From: Tissierellia bacterium
GTDB lineage: Bacteria; Bacillota; Clostridia; Tissierellales; Tepidimicrobiaceae
DNA: 55,452 nt
Direction of reading: 5' to 3'
Assembly: GCA_012728075.1 (NCBI GenBank)
Contig: JAAYFV010000104.1
Span: forward strand, 1 to 55,452
Shown: positions 26,336 to 34,542 of the stretch, piece after piece
How positions within the stretch are numbered: the stretch's first letter is position 1
Layout of the letters: every line of letters begins with the position of its first letter
The notes under the pieces: generated by a model
The model's database searches: none
Told to the model about the DNA's origin: nothing
What the model saw: the letters and a program-made list of their open reading frames with translations, nothing else
Position numbers and translations under genes: made by a program

Positions 26336-26755
26336 ATGATGATAACTATTAGAGAAATAGATGATAAAGATTATAAAAGGGTAAATCGAATTTTAATGGA
26401 AGAACAGATAAAAGAAGGCATCTCTCAAGGGCTTATTTATATATTAATAGAGGAAGATGAATATGCTGGTATAGGGAAAATAGATATAGAAAATGGATAT
26501 GGAGTATTAAAATATATTTTTGTAAGGGAAAAATATAGAGGGTTTAATTATGGGGAAGCTCTATTAAGGGCTATGTTGTTTAAGTTGAATGTAATGGATA
26601 TAAATGTAGTTTTTTATAGAGAATATAACAAATATCTGATTAATAAAGGGTTTGAATTAAATAAAAAAAATTTAATAGTACACTATTCTCTTAGTTTGAG
26701 TATAAATAGTTTTTTTAAAGATTGTTGTTTATGTGGTGATAATGATGAGATTTAA
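26336..26755 (+). CDS. GNAT family N-acetyltransferase
   Basis: The small 139-residue protein has a GNAT fold: an early ITIREIDDKDYKRVNRIL segment and the acetyl-CoA-binding region YIFVREKYRGFNYGEALLRAM, corresponding to motif A (R/QxxGxG/A, here RGFNYGE). The C-terminus is Cys-rich (CCLCGD). The substrate is unknown. GGAGG at 26326-26330 serves ATG 26336 or 26339. Its end overlaps the start of mnmM, so the two are translationally coupled, but a functional link is not evident. Confidence 0.75.
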   Translation: MMITIREIDDKDYKRVNRILMEEQIKEGISQGLIYILIEEDEYAGIGKIDIENGYGVLKYIFVREKYRGFNYGEALLRAMLFKLNVMDINVVFYREYNKYLINKGFELNKKNLIVHYSLSLSINSFFKDCCLCGDNDEI

Positions 26756-27317
26756 GCATTTTATTAATCCAGTTGAGACGGTGAAAAAAATAATGAATTA
26801 TTATATTAAAGATGGGCATATTGCACTAGATTGTACTGTTGGAAATGGCAAAGATACTTTAAATTTAGTTAGGTTAGTTAGTGAAAAAGGGAAGGTTTAC
26901 GGATTTGATATTCAAGAAAAAGCAATTATTAATACAGAAAAGAAGTTACAAAAACTAAATTTAGATAAAAATGTTATTTTAATAAATGATGGTCATGAAA
27001 ACATAGATAAATACATATATGAAAATATAGATTTTATTGTATATAATTTAGGCTATTTACCTGGTGGAGACAAAAATATCAAGACAAAAGCTTTAACCAC
27101 TGTTAAAAGCATAAAAAAGGCTTTGTCGCTTTTAAATAATAATGGGTTGTTGCTTATTACCTGTTATATTGGACATGATGGGGGTAAAGAAGAGCAGGAG
27201 GCAGTAGAAAACTTTTTAGAATCTTTGGATCAAAGAAGGTATAATGTTTTGAAATTTAAATTTATAAATCAGAGGAATAATCCGCCAATACTATATGGCG
27301 TAGAAAAAATAAATTAA
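26742..27317 (+). CDS. mnmM: tRNA (mnm5s2U34) methyltransferase MnmM / YtqB-like
   Basis: The 191-residue class I SAM methyltransferase has the motif I sequence ALDCTVGNGKDT, the acidic VYGFDIQ strand and the family signature YNLGYLPGGDKNIKT. It ends with FKFINQRNNPPILYGVEK, as in YtqB. YtqB has been recognised as MnmM, which completes mnm5s2U at the tRNA wobble position in Gram-positive bacteria. The start is placed at ATG 26742, with 26745 equally possible; it overlaps the GNAT gene by 14 nt. Confidence 0.88.
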   Translation: MMRFKHFINPVETVKKIMNYYIKDGHIALDCTVGNGKDTLNLVRLVSEKGKVYGFDIQEKAIINTEKKLQKLNLDKNVILINDGHENIDKYIYENIDFIVYNLGYLPGGDKNIKTKALTTVKSIKKALSLLNNNGLLLITCYIGHDGGKEEQEAVENFLESLDQRRYNVLKFKFINQRNNPPILYGVEKIN

Positions 27318-27331
27318 CAGGAGGGATAATA

Positions 27332-28729
27332 ATGGCAGGTGTAAAAATTACAGATACTACTCTAAGGGATGCCCATCAATCCTTGATAGCTACAAGAATG
27401 AAAACAGATGACATGTTACCCATTGCTGATAAATTAGATAAAGTGGGTTTTCATTCATTAGAAGTGTGGGGTGGTGCTACTTTTGATGCTTGTTTAAGAT
27501 TTTTAAAGGAAGATCCATGGGAAAGATTGAGGATGTTAAGAAAGTCCTTTAAAAATACAAAGTTACAGATGTTACTTAGAGGGCAAAATTTATTGGGGTA
27601 TAAACACTATCCTGATGATGTAGTAGAGGAGTTTGTAAAAAAATCTATAGAAAATGGAATAGATATAATTAGAATATTTGATGCTTTAAACGATCCTAGG
27701 AATATTAAAAAATCTATAGAAGCTACTAAGGAATATGGTGGTCATGCTCAAGCAGCAATATCTTATACAACAAGTCCAGTTCACAATAATGAGTATTATA
27801 TAAATTTAGCAATAGAGATGGAAGAAATGGGTGCTGATTCCATATGTATAAAGGATATGTCTGGAATTTTATTACCCTATGAAGCAGAAAAATTAGTTAA
27901 AGGGCTTAAAGAGAATATTAAAATTCCAATTCAAATTCATTCTCACTTTACTAGTGGAATTGCAAACCAAACCTATATGAAAGGTATAGAAGCAGGTGCA
28001 GATATAATAGACACAGCAATGTCACCTTTGGCTATGGGAACTAGCCAACCTGCCACTGAATCCATGATAGCTTCTTTACAGGGTTCTCCATATTATCCAG
28101 ATATAGATATGGACTTGTTGCTAGAAGTAACTGATTATTTTAAAGATTTAAGGGATAAATATTTAGATAAAGGATTACTTAATACCAAGGTATTAAATGT
28201 AGACGTTAGAACTTTAAAATATCAAGTACCAGGAGGTATGTTGTCAAATCTAGTTTCTCAATTGAATACTCAAGGAAAATTGGATAAATTTGATGAAGTA
28301 TTAGAAGAGGTACCAAGAGTAAGGGAGGATTTAGGGTATCCGCCTTTAGTTACTCCCATGAGTCAAATGGTAGGAACTACTGCAGTATTTAATGTATTAT
28401 TAGGAGAAAGATACAAGATGGTTCCTAAAGAAACTAAAAACTATGTAAAAGGTTTATATGGCAAACCAACGGTACCTATAAAAGAAGATATAAAACAAAA
28501 GATAATCGGAGATGAAGAAGTATATACAGGGAGGCCAGCAGATTTATTAGAACCAGAATTAGATAAATTGAAAGATGAAATTAAAGAATATATGGAACAG
28601 GAGGAAGATGTATTAACTTATGCTTTATTTCCTCAAGTTGCTATTGAATTTTTTGAGTATAGACAAGCAAAAAAATATAAAATAGACAATAATATATTAA
28701 ATGATGAATTTAAAACTTATCCAATATAA
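27332..28729 (+). CDS. oadA: Biotin-dependent carboxyltransferase subunit (oxaloacetate decarboxylase alpha / pyruvate carboxylase B), no biotinyl domain
   Basis: The 465-residue protein is a TIM-barrel carboxyltransferase plus PYC_OADA domain. DTTLRDAHQSL, GGATFDACLRFL and the metal/lysine segments CIKDMSG and IQIHSHFTSG are all present. It stops at about residue 465 without the alanine/proline linker and the MKM biotin site that longer OadA proteins carry. It would need a separate biotin carrier, and none is encoded nearby. The position just before korDABC suggests linking pyruvate or oxaloacetate with 2-oxoacid metabolism. Ribosome site AGGAGGG at 27320-27326. Confidence 0.9.
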   Translation: MAGVKITDTTLRDAHQSLIATRMKTDDMLPIADKLDKVGFHSLEVWGGATFDACLRFLKEDPWERLRMLRKSFKNTKLQMLLRGQNLLGYKHYPDDVVEEFVKKSIENGIDIIRIFDALNDPRNIKKSIEATKEYGGHAQAAISYTTSPVHNNEYYINLAIEMEEMGADSICIKDMSGILLPYEAEKLVKGLKENIKIPIQIHSHFTSGIANQTYMKGIEAGADIIDTAMSPLAMGTSQPATESMIASLQGSPYYPDIDMDLLLEVTDYFKDLRDKYLDKGLLNTKVLNVDVRTLKYQVPGGMLSNLVSQLNTQGKLDKFDEVLEEVPRVREDLGYPPLVTPMSQMVGTTAVFNVLLGERYKMVPKETKNYVKGLYGKPTVPIKEDIKQKIIGDEEVYTGRPADLLEPELDKLKDEIKEYMEQEEDVLTYALFPQVAIEFFEYRQAKKYKIDNNILNDEFKTYPI

Positions 28730-28734
28730 GATTT

Positions 28735-28762
28735 AAAACAAGCCTTTTGGCTTGTTTTTTTT
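28735..28762 (+). terminator. Terminator after oadA
   Basis: AAACAAGCC (28736-28744) pairs with GGCTTGTTT (28749-28757) with a TTTT loop and a run of Ts. It separates oadA from the kor operon. Confidence 0.9.
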
Positions 28763-28768
28763 ATAACT

Positions 28769-28831
28769 AATGAAACAAAACTTGCAGATTTAATGGAATT
28801 GCAAAAAAAATGAAATAAATCTTGCATATTT
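28769..28831 (+). promoter_or_regulatory. Two 23-bp direct repeats at the kor promoter
   Basis: A 23-bp element at 28769-28791 recurs at 28809-28831 with 20 of 23 bases identical, exactly 40 bp apart (near four helical turns). Both contain TGAAA and CTTGCA. The second copy covers the -35 hexamer. This spacing suggests an operator for a regulator binding one helix face; the RpiR-type protein at the operon end is the natural candidate. Confidence 0.6.
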
Positions 28832-28850
28832 CGAATAACTTTGTTATTAT
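28822..28850 (+). promoter_or_regulatory. Promoter of the korDABC operon
   Basis: TTGCAT (28822-28827) and TATTAT (28845-28850) are 17 nt apart, about 40 nt upstream of the first start codon. Confidence 0.6.
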
Positions 28851-28887
28851 TAAAGTAGGAAATATCATAAATAAAGGGGGAAGTACC

Positions 28888-29088
28888 TTGTTGGAAAATA
28901 CGAAACTAAAGCTAGTTGTAGAAAAAGAATTTTGCAAAGGCTGTGGTATATGTGTTGCATTTTGTCCAAAAGATGTTTTAATTTTAGAAAAAGGCAAAGT
29001 GAAGGTGGAAAACTTGGATGCCTGTATTCAGTGCGGTCAATGTGAATTAAGGTGTCCTGATTATGCTATTTATTTAGGAGGTAATTAA
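28888..29088 (+). CDS. korD: 2-oxoacid:ferredoxin oxidoreductase, ferredoxin-like delta subunit
   Basis: The 66-residue 2[4Fe-4S] ferredoxin has CKGCGICVAFCP and CIQCGQCELRCP, each a full CxxCxxCxxxCP motif. It passes electrons from the thiamin-diphosphate site to free ferredoxin. TTG 28888 is chosen because AAAGGGGGA at 28874-28882 lies 5-7 nt upstream; a longer frame starts inside the promoter and is rejected. It is followed after 1 nt by korA. Confidence 0.93.
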   Translation: MLENTKLKLVVEKEFCKGCGICVAFCPKDVLILEKGKVKVENLDACIQCGQCELRCPDYAIYLGGN

Positions 29089-29089
29089 C

Positions 29090-30226
29090 ATGGCAGAGAA
29101 AATAGTAAAATTAATGCAAGGCAATGAGGCCTGCGTAGAAGGGGCAATTGCTGCAGGTATGAGGTTTTATGCTGGTTATCCTATAACACCTTCAACAGAA
29201 ATTGCAGAATTATCAGCAGAAAAATTACCAAGAATAGGTGGTAAGTTTATTCAAATGGAGGATGAAATTGCAAGTATTAGTGCAATTATTGGTGCCTCAT
29301 TAACAGGTAAAAAATCTATGACAGCTACTAGTGGTCCAGGATTTTCTTTGAAACAAGAAGGTATAGGATATGCAGTTGCTGCAGAAGTACCTTGTGTTAT
29401 TGTTAATGTACAAAGGGGTGGGCCTAGTACTGGATTGCCTACATCACCAGCACAAGGGGATATAATGCAAGCTAGATGGGGGACCCATGGGGATCATTCA
29501 ATTATTGCCTTATATCCTTCTACAGTAAGGGAAATATATGATACTACGATAAAAGCGTTTAATTTATCAGAAAAATATAGAACACCAGTTATATTATTAA
29601 TGGATGAAGTTATAGGTCATATGAGAGAAAAAATCGAAATACCAGATCCAGATGAAATAAAGATTATCAATAGGAAAAAACCAAATGTTAAACCTGATGA
29701 ATATCTTCCATATAAAATTGAAGAAAATGATATGATACCTGCAATGGCAAACTTTGGCGAGGGGTATAGATATCATGTTACTGGCCTAATCCATGATGAA
29801 ACAGGTTTTCCAACAAGCAATCATCGTATAGCAGAGAATTTGGTAAATAGATTGGTTAACAAAATAAAGGATAATGCAGATGATATAGTGGAATATGAAG
29901 AGTATCTAATGGAGGATGCGGAGCAAATAATTGTCGCTTATGGTGCAACGGCTAGATCAGCAAAATCAGCAATAAATCAGCTAAGAGAAGAGGGAGTAAA
30001 AATTGGATTGTTTAGACCTATTACCATATGGCCAATGGCAGAAAAACAATTAAAAATCATAGCTAAGAAGGTAAATAGAATTACTGTAGTAGAGATGAAT
30101 ATGGGTCAATATTTTAATGAAGTGGATAGAGTTGCGGGAAAATATACTAAAGTAGACAAATATAGTAGGGTACATGGGGAATTAATTACTCCAGAAGAAA
30201 TTGTCTCTTTTATTAAGGAGGGTTAA
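29090..30226 (+). CDS. korA: 2-oxoacid (2-oxoglutarate):ferredoxin oxidoreductase alpha subunit
   Basis: The 378-residue alpha subunit of the CoA-dependent 2-oxoacid dehydrogenase carries the YPITPSTEIAE substrate/pyrimidine-domain motif, ATSGPGFSLKQEG and VNVQRGGPSTGLPT. It lacks the fused gamma domain, which is a separate gene. Kor and Vor enzymes (2-oxoglutarate versus branched-chain oxoacids) are hard to separate by sequence, so the substrate is open. Ferredoxin-dependent oxidation fits an anaerobe. GGAGG at 29080-29084 sets the ATG. Confidence 0.93.
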   Translation: MAEKIVKLMQGNEACVEGAIAAGMRFYAGYPITPSTEIAELSAEKLPRIGGKFIQMEDEIASISAIIGASLTGKKSMTATSGPGFSLKQEGIGYAVAAEVPCVIVNVQRGGPSTGLPTSPAQGDIMQARWGTHGDHSIIALYPSTVREIYDTTIKAFNLSEKYRTPVILLMDEVIGHMREKIEIPDPDEIKIINRKKPNVKPDEYLPYKIEENDMIPAMANFGEGYRYHVTGLIHDETGFPTSNHRIAENLVNRLVNKIKDNADDIVEYEEYLMEDAEQIIVAYGATARSAKSAINQLREEGVKIGLFRPITIWPMAEKQLKIIAKKVNRITVVEMNMGQYFNEVDRVAGKYTKVDKYSRVHGELITPEEIVSFIKEG

Positions 30227-30228
30227 AA

Positions 30229-31038
30229 TTGCCAAGTAAATTAGTAGATAAATATTTTAGAACTGATAGTTTACCTCATATTTGGTGTCCTGGATGTGGC
30301 AATGGTATAGTTACTAGGGCTATTGTAAAAGCTATAGATAATTTAAATTTAAATCAAGAGGATGTATGTATAGTATCAGGTATAGGTTGTTCATCAAGAG
30401 CATCTGGTTATTTAGACTTCAATACTATACATACAACTCATGGGAGAGCCTTGGCTTTTGCGACTGGTATTAAATTTGCAAATCCTAATTTGCACGTAAT
30501 AGTAATAACAGGTGATGGAGATTGTGCTGCTATTGGAGGCAATCATCTAATACATGCTGCGAGAAGAAATATTGATTTAACTACTATAGTTTTTAATAAT
30601 AATATATATGGAATGACAGGAGGACAATATTCTCCAACTACACCTACAGGGGATAAAGGAACTACTGCTCCCTATGGAAATATAGATGCTAATTTTGATC
30701 TGTGTGAGCTAGCTAAGGCATCTGGAGCTACTTATGTAAGTAGATCTACAGTATATGGTGCTAATATGATAATAAAACAAGTAGAAGAGGGCATTAAGAA
30801 TAAAGGGTTTTCCTTTATTGAAACTATAACCATATGTCCTACTTATTATGGTAGGAAAAACAAAAAAGGTGATGCTGTTGATATGATGAATTATCTAAAG
30901 GAAAATACTGTTAATAAAATTGCTTATGAAAAGTTATCTGAGGAAAAACGTAAGGATAAAATTATAGTAGGTGAAATATATAAAGGCCAAAGGCCAGAGT
31001 ACGTTGAAGAATATGAAAAAATTATAGAATCGTTTTAA
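30229..31038 (+). CDS. korB: 2-oxoacid (2-oxoglutarate):ferredoxin oxidoreductase beta subunit
   Basis: The 269-residue thiamin-diphosphate subunit has IWCPGCGNG at the N-terminus, VSGIGCSSR, and the GDGDCAAIGGNHLIHAARRN diphosphate-Mg motif followed by NNNIYGMTGGQ. The C-terminal ETITICPT region completes the family pattern. TTG 30229 is the start, with AAGGAGGG at 30215-30222 as ribosome site, 2 nt after korA. It forms the catalytic core with KorA. Confidence 0.94.
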   Translation: MPSKLVDKYFRTDSLPHIWCPGCGNGIVTRAIVKAIDNLNLNQEDVCIVSGIGCSSRASGYLDFNTIHTTHGRALAFATGIKFANPNLHVIVITGDGDCAAIGGNHLIHAARRNIDLTTIVFNNNIYGMTGGQYSPTTPTGDKGTTAPYGNIDANFDLCELAKASGATYVSRSTVYGANMIIKQVEEGIKNKGFSFIETITICPTYYGRKNKKGDAVDMMNYLKENTVNKIAYEKLSEEKRKDKIIVGEIYKGQRPEYVEEYEKIIESF

Positions 31039-31052
31039 AGGAGAGATAAAAC

Positions 31053-31616
31053 ATGATGCGTCAAGAATTGAGATTAAGTGGTTCAGGAGGTCAAGGGCTT
31101 ATTTTAGCGGGAATTATATTAGCAGAGGCAGCTTTACATGATGGTAAAAATGTCGTCCAATCCCAATCTTATGGTCCAGAGGCTAGGGGTGGAGCAAGTA
31201 AGGCAGAAGTGATTATAAGTGACGAAATTATAAATTATCCTAAGGTAAATAAATGCGATATACTACTGTGTTTAACAAAAAAAGCTTATGATAAATATAT
31301 AGATTCTTTAAAACCAGGTGGCATGTTGATATTGGATAGTACAGTAACTGATAGACCAGAACGAGATGATATAAAAATATATTCTATCCCAATATTAGAG
31401 ACTGCATCAAAGGAAATAGGGAAACCTATGGTGGCCAATATAATTGCACTAGGCAGTATATATGAGTTAACTAAAATAGTCAATAAAGAGTCTTTAGAAA
31501 AAGCTGTATTAAATAGAGTGCCCCAAGGAACAGAAGAATTGAACAAAAAAGCATTAGAAGAAGGATTCAATTTGATATTAAAACATGAGGAAAGTACCTA
31601 TGGGGAAGTATGTTGA
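31053..31616 (+). CDS. korC: 2-oxoacid (2-oxoglutarate):ferredoxin oxidoreductase gamma subunit
   Basis: The 187-residue gamma subunit has the SGSGGQGLILAGIILAEAA motif and QSQSYGPEARGGASKAEV typical of 2-oxoacid:acceptor oxidoreductase gamma chains, which help bind CoA. The end overlaps the next gene. Gene order delta-alpha-beta-gamma is standard for Kor/Vor operons. A GGAGAG at 31040-31045 precedes the ATG. Confidence 0.94.
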   Translation: MMRQELRLSGSGGQGLILAGIILAEAALHDGKNVVQSQSYGPEARGGASKAEVIISDEIINYPKVNKCDILLCLTKKAYDKYIDSLKPGGMLILDSTVTDRPERDDIKIYSIPILETASKEIGKPMVANIIALGSIYELTKIVNKESLEKAVLNRVPQGTEELNKKALEEGFNLILKHEESTYGEVC

Positions 31617-32475
31617 TCTTATTAAAGTAATACAAAATAATTATAATTCTCTAAGTAAGGGGCAAAAATTAATAGCTGAATATATAATGGATAATTATGA
31701 TAAAGCTGCCTTTATGACGGCTGCAACTCTTGGTGAAACCGTAGGTGTTAGTGAATCAACAGTAGTTCGTTTTGCTAATACTTTAGGATATGATGGTTAT
31801 AGAGAACTTCAAAAAGAACTACAAGAACTGATTAAGAATAAACTAACTACAGTACAAAGAATTTCTTTAAGTAAAGATTTTTCAGATTATGAAAATGCAC
31901 TTAAACAAGTAGTTAAAAAAGATATGGATAATATTGAAAAAACTTTAAATGAATTAGATTATCAAGCATTTCAACGAGGGGTTGAAATTACTTTAAAAGC
32001 TGATAACGTATATATTTTAGGTCTTAGAAGTTCTTCATTTTTAGCAGGATATTTAGGTTTTTACTTAAATTTTTTATTGGATAATGTCAAAATTATTTCT
32101 TTTGGAGCTAACGATGTGTTTGAACAGTTACTAAAAGCAACTGAGGATGATGTCATTATTGGTATAAGTTACCCTAGATACTCTAAGAGAACTTTGGAGG
32201 CTTTAGATTATGGTAAAGAAAAAGGTTGTAGTATTATAGGTATAACTGATAGTTTAGTTTCACCTGCAGCTCAATATGCAGATGTAACCTTAATTGCTAG
32301 CAGTAGTATGTTATCTTTTGTAGATTCTTTAGTAGCGCCTATGAGCTTAATAAATGCTTTTATTGTCGCCCTTGGCATGGAAAAGAAAGATGATATAACT
32401 ACCTATTTTGAGGATTTAGAAAAGATTTGGAAAAAACATAGTGTGTATGATACCAATAATAAAAATAAAAGTTAA
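31600..32475 (+). CDS. RpiR/MurR family transcriptional regulator
   Basis: The 291-residue protein has an N-terminal HTH_6 domain (about 1-77) with SLSKGQKLIAEYI and GVSESTVVRFANTLGYDGY. A C-terminal SIS sugar-phosphate-binding domain (about 115-250) contains VYILGLRSSSF and GISYPRYSKRTLEAL. ATG 31600 is preferred because GAGGAAAG at 31586-31593 is 6 nt away; ATG 31585 overlaps further into korC. Being last in the kor operon, it may report a phosphosugar or other metabolite and control the operon through the direct repeats at 28769-28831, which is an inference. Confidence 0.88.
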   Translation: MGKYVDLIKVIQNNYNSLSKGQKLIAEYIMDNYDKAAFMTAATLGETVGVSESTVVRFANTLGYDGYRELQKELQELIKNKLTTVQRISLSKDFSDYENALKQVVKKDMDNIEKTLNELDYQAFQRGVEITLKADNVYILGLRSSSFLAGYLGFYLNFLLDNVKIISFGANDVFEQLLKATEDDVIIGISYPRYSKRTLEALDYGKEKGCSIIGITDSLVSPAAQYADVTLIASSSMLSFVDSLVAPMSLINAFIVALGMEKKDDITTYFEDLEKIWKKHSVYDTNNKNKS

Positions 32476-32508
32476 AACTAAATTGCCGTAGGCAATTTAG
32501 TTTTCTTT
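32474..32508 (+). terminator. Terminator after the kor-rpiR operon
   Basis: AAAACTAAATTGCC (32474-32487) pairs perfectly with GGCAATTTAGTTTT (32491-32504) around GTA, with a T-rich tail. Confidence 0.92.
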
Positions 32509-32564
32509 ATATACTCATAAAAAATATTATCATAAATGATAAACTAACAAACAATATATAATTC

Positions 32565-32573
32565 TGCTATAAT
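32565..32573 (+). promoter_or_regulatory. Extended -10 promoter upstream of the histidine phosphatase gene
   Basis: TGCTATAAT, the same extended -10 nonamer as at 1724-1732 and 8531-8539. A recognisable -35 is lacking. Confidence 0.55.
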
Positions 32574-32616
32574 ATTAAATGACATTACACAAAATAGATA
32601 AACGGAGGAAAATAAA

Positions 32617-33246
32617 ATGAAAAAAATTTATCTAGTACGACATGGTGAATCACAATGGAATATAGTAAAGAAAATACAAGGACAAAAAGACATCCCCCTT
32701 ACGAATAGGGGGATAAAGCAGGCCCATTTAATTGGAAATAGATTAGTTGGAGAAAAAATAGATAGGATATATTCAAGTGATCTTGAAAGAGCCTATATTA
32801 CTGCTAAAATAATAGGCGATAAAATGGGATTAAAGGCAGTTCCCATGAAGGAATTTAGGGAAATAGCTTTTGGAATTTGGGAGGGTTTAACTGACGATGA
32901 AATGGTAGAAAATTTTCATCGGGAGATGGAAATTTGGAGAAGTAATCCAGAAAAACTTAATATAGAAGGTGCAGAAACTTTAGAAATACTACAAATTAGG
33001 GCTATGAAAGGTATTGAGAAGATTATCCAAGAAAATAAAGATGATCATAATTTACTTGTGGTGTCTCATAATGCAACTATAAAAACAATTATATTAGGGC
33101 TATTGGGTATGGATTTAACCCATTTTAAAAATTTAACAATAGGAAATGTAGGGTTAACCATCATTGAGTTTAGAGAATATAATCCAGTACTTAAAGTATT
33201 AAACGATACATGCCATTTAAAGGAGTGTTTAAAAAATGTCAGATAA
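32617..33246 (+). CDS. Histidine phosphatase family protein
   Basis: The 209-residue phosphoglycerate-mutase-like phosphatase has the RHGESQW motif (phospho-histidine H9), SSDLERAYITA, REIAFGIWEG and the second histidine in VVSHNATIK. It resembles GpmB/PhoE/CobC-type phosphatases of broad specificity. The substrate cannot be assigned, and no cobalamin genes are nearby. CGGAGG at 32602-32607 is the ribosome site. It overlaps the next gene by 11 nt. Confidence 0.9.
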   Translation: MKKIYLVRHGESQWNIVKKIQGQKDIPLTNRGIKQAHLIGNRLVGEKIDRIYSSDLERAYITAKIIGDKMGLKAVPMKEFREIAFGIWEGLTDDEMVENFHREMEIWRSNPEKLNIEGAETLEILQIRAMKGIEKIIQENKDDHNLLVVSHNATIKTIILGLLGMDLTHFKNLTIGNVGLTIIEFREYNPVLKVLNDTCHLKECLKNVR

Positions 33247-34459
33247 GATTGGCGTAATCGGTGGAGGCCCAGCAGGTATAATAGCTGCTGGATTTGCTAG
33301 TTCTAGAGGAAAAGATGTAATCTTGATTGAAAAGAATAATAAAATAGGGAAAAAGTTATTTATTACTGGTAAAGGTAGATGTAATATTACCAATGCTTCT
33401 TCAATAGAAAACTTTTTTAATAATATTGTTACTAATGGGGATTTCTTATATAGTGGATTTTATTCCTTTACAAATGAAAGCATAATGAGTTTATTAAGAT
33501 CATATGGTTTAAGTATGAAGGTGGAGAGAGGTAATAGAGTTTTTCCTTTTACAGATAAATCTAGTGATGTTATCAAGGTCTTTGAAAAATTTTTAGCAGA
33601 TAAAAATGTTAATATATTATTAAATAGAAATGTAGAAGATGTAAACAAAGACAATGAGAGTTTTATTGTAAAGCTACAAGATGGAAATGTTTTAAGATTT
33701 AAAAAATTAATATTAGCAACAGGTGGGAAATCCTATCCTTTAACTGGTTCTACTGGAGATGGTTATAAATTTGCTCAAAAATTTGGTCACAAAATAGTAC
33801 CTTTAAAACCGTCTTTAGTACCTATAGAAATTGAGGAACCTTGGATAAAAGATTTACAAGGCTTGTCTTTAAAAAATATTTTATTAACTTCTTATATTGG
33901 GCACAATAAAATTCATGAAGAGTTTGGAGAGATGGTATTTACTCATTATGGGATTTCTGGTCCTGTAGCTTTAACTATGAGCAATTATATAAATAAATAC
34001 GAAGATAAAAATATAAAATTTTCTATAGATTTAAAGCCAGCTTTATCAATAGAAAAATTAGATGCAAGGATATTAAGGGATTTTGAGGTATATAAGAACA
34101 AACAAATAAAAAATGGATTATATGACTTACTGCCAAAAAAACTAATACCAGTAGTAATAAGAAAAGCGAAGATAGATGAGGAAAAAATTATTAATCAAAT
34201 TACTAAAAGTGAAAGAATAAGGTTGGTAAATACAATAAAAGATTTATCTTTGACTTTTAAGAAATTCCGCCCTATAGAAGAAGCTATAGTTACTTCTGGA
34301 GGTGTGTCTACAAAAGAAATAGACCCATCTACTATGGAATCAAAACTAGTTCCAGGATTATATTTTGCTGGTGAAATTATTGATGTAGATGCATTAACAG
34401 GTGGTTATAATCTACAAATCGCCTATTCAACTGGGTATTTAGCAGGTATTAATGTTTAA
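33236..34459 (+). CDS. NAD(P)/FAD-dependent oxidoreductase, HI0933/YhiN/BaiN family
   Basis: The 407-residue flavoprotein has GGGPAGIIAAGFA and IEKNNKIGKKLFITGKGRCN, the hallmark of the HI0933 group. LATGGKSYPLTGSTGDGY and the C-terminal FAGEIIDVDALTGGYNLQIA follow. One gut relative (BaiN) acts on bile-acid intermediates, but most members, including this one in a core context, have unknown substrates. A start-masking inverted repeat begins 6 nt after its stop. Confidence 0.88.
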   Translation: MSDKIGVIGGGPAGIIAAGFASSRGKDVILIEKNNKIGKKLFITGKGRCNITNASSIENFFNNIVTNGDFLYSGFYSFTNESIMSLLRSYGLSMKVERGNRVFPFTDKSSDVIKVFEKFLADKNVNILLNRNVEDVNKDNESFIVKLQDGNVLRFKKLILATGGKSYPLTGSTGDGYKFAQKFGHKIVPLKPSLVPIEIEEPWIKDLQGLSLKNILLTSYIGHNKIHEEFGEMVFTHYGISGPVALTMSNYINKYEDKNIKFSIDLKPALSIEKLDARILRDFEVYKNKQIKNGLYDLLPKKLIPVVIRKAKIDEEKIINQITKSERIRLVNTIKDLSLTFKKFRPIEEAIVTSGGVSTKEIDPSTMESKLVPGLYFAGEIIDVDALTGGYNLQIAYSTGYLAGINV

Positions 34460-34464
34460 AAATA

Positions 34465-34542
34465 ATTTCATAACAATCTCATTATTTGTTAATAATAAGC
34501 ATAGATTATTATTAACAATAAATCAGGAGGTTGTTATGAAAT
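34465..34542 (+). promoter_or_regulatory. Nested inverted repeat masking the ribosome site and start codon of the next gene
   Basis: In RNA, 34465-34480 can pair with 34527-34542 in a 16-bp stem with a single G-U, covering GAGG of the Shine-Dalgarno (34526-34530) and the ATG at 34536. Inside it, TTGTTAATAATAA (34486-34498) pairs perfectly with TTATTATTAACAA (34506-34518) around a 7-nt loop. This is the geometry of a translation-blocking switch or thermosensor. The pairing is read directly; the regulatory role is inferred. No known riboswitch class is recognised. Confidence 0.7.
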
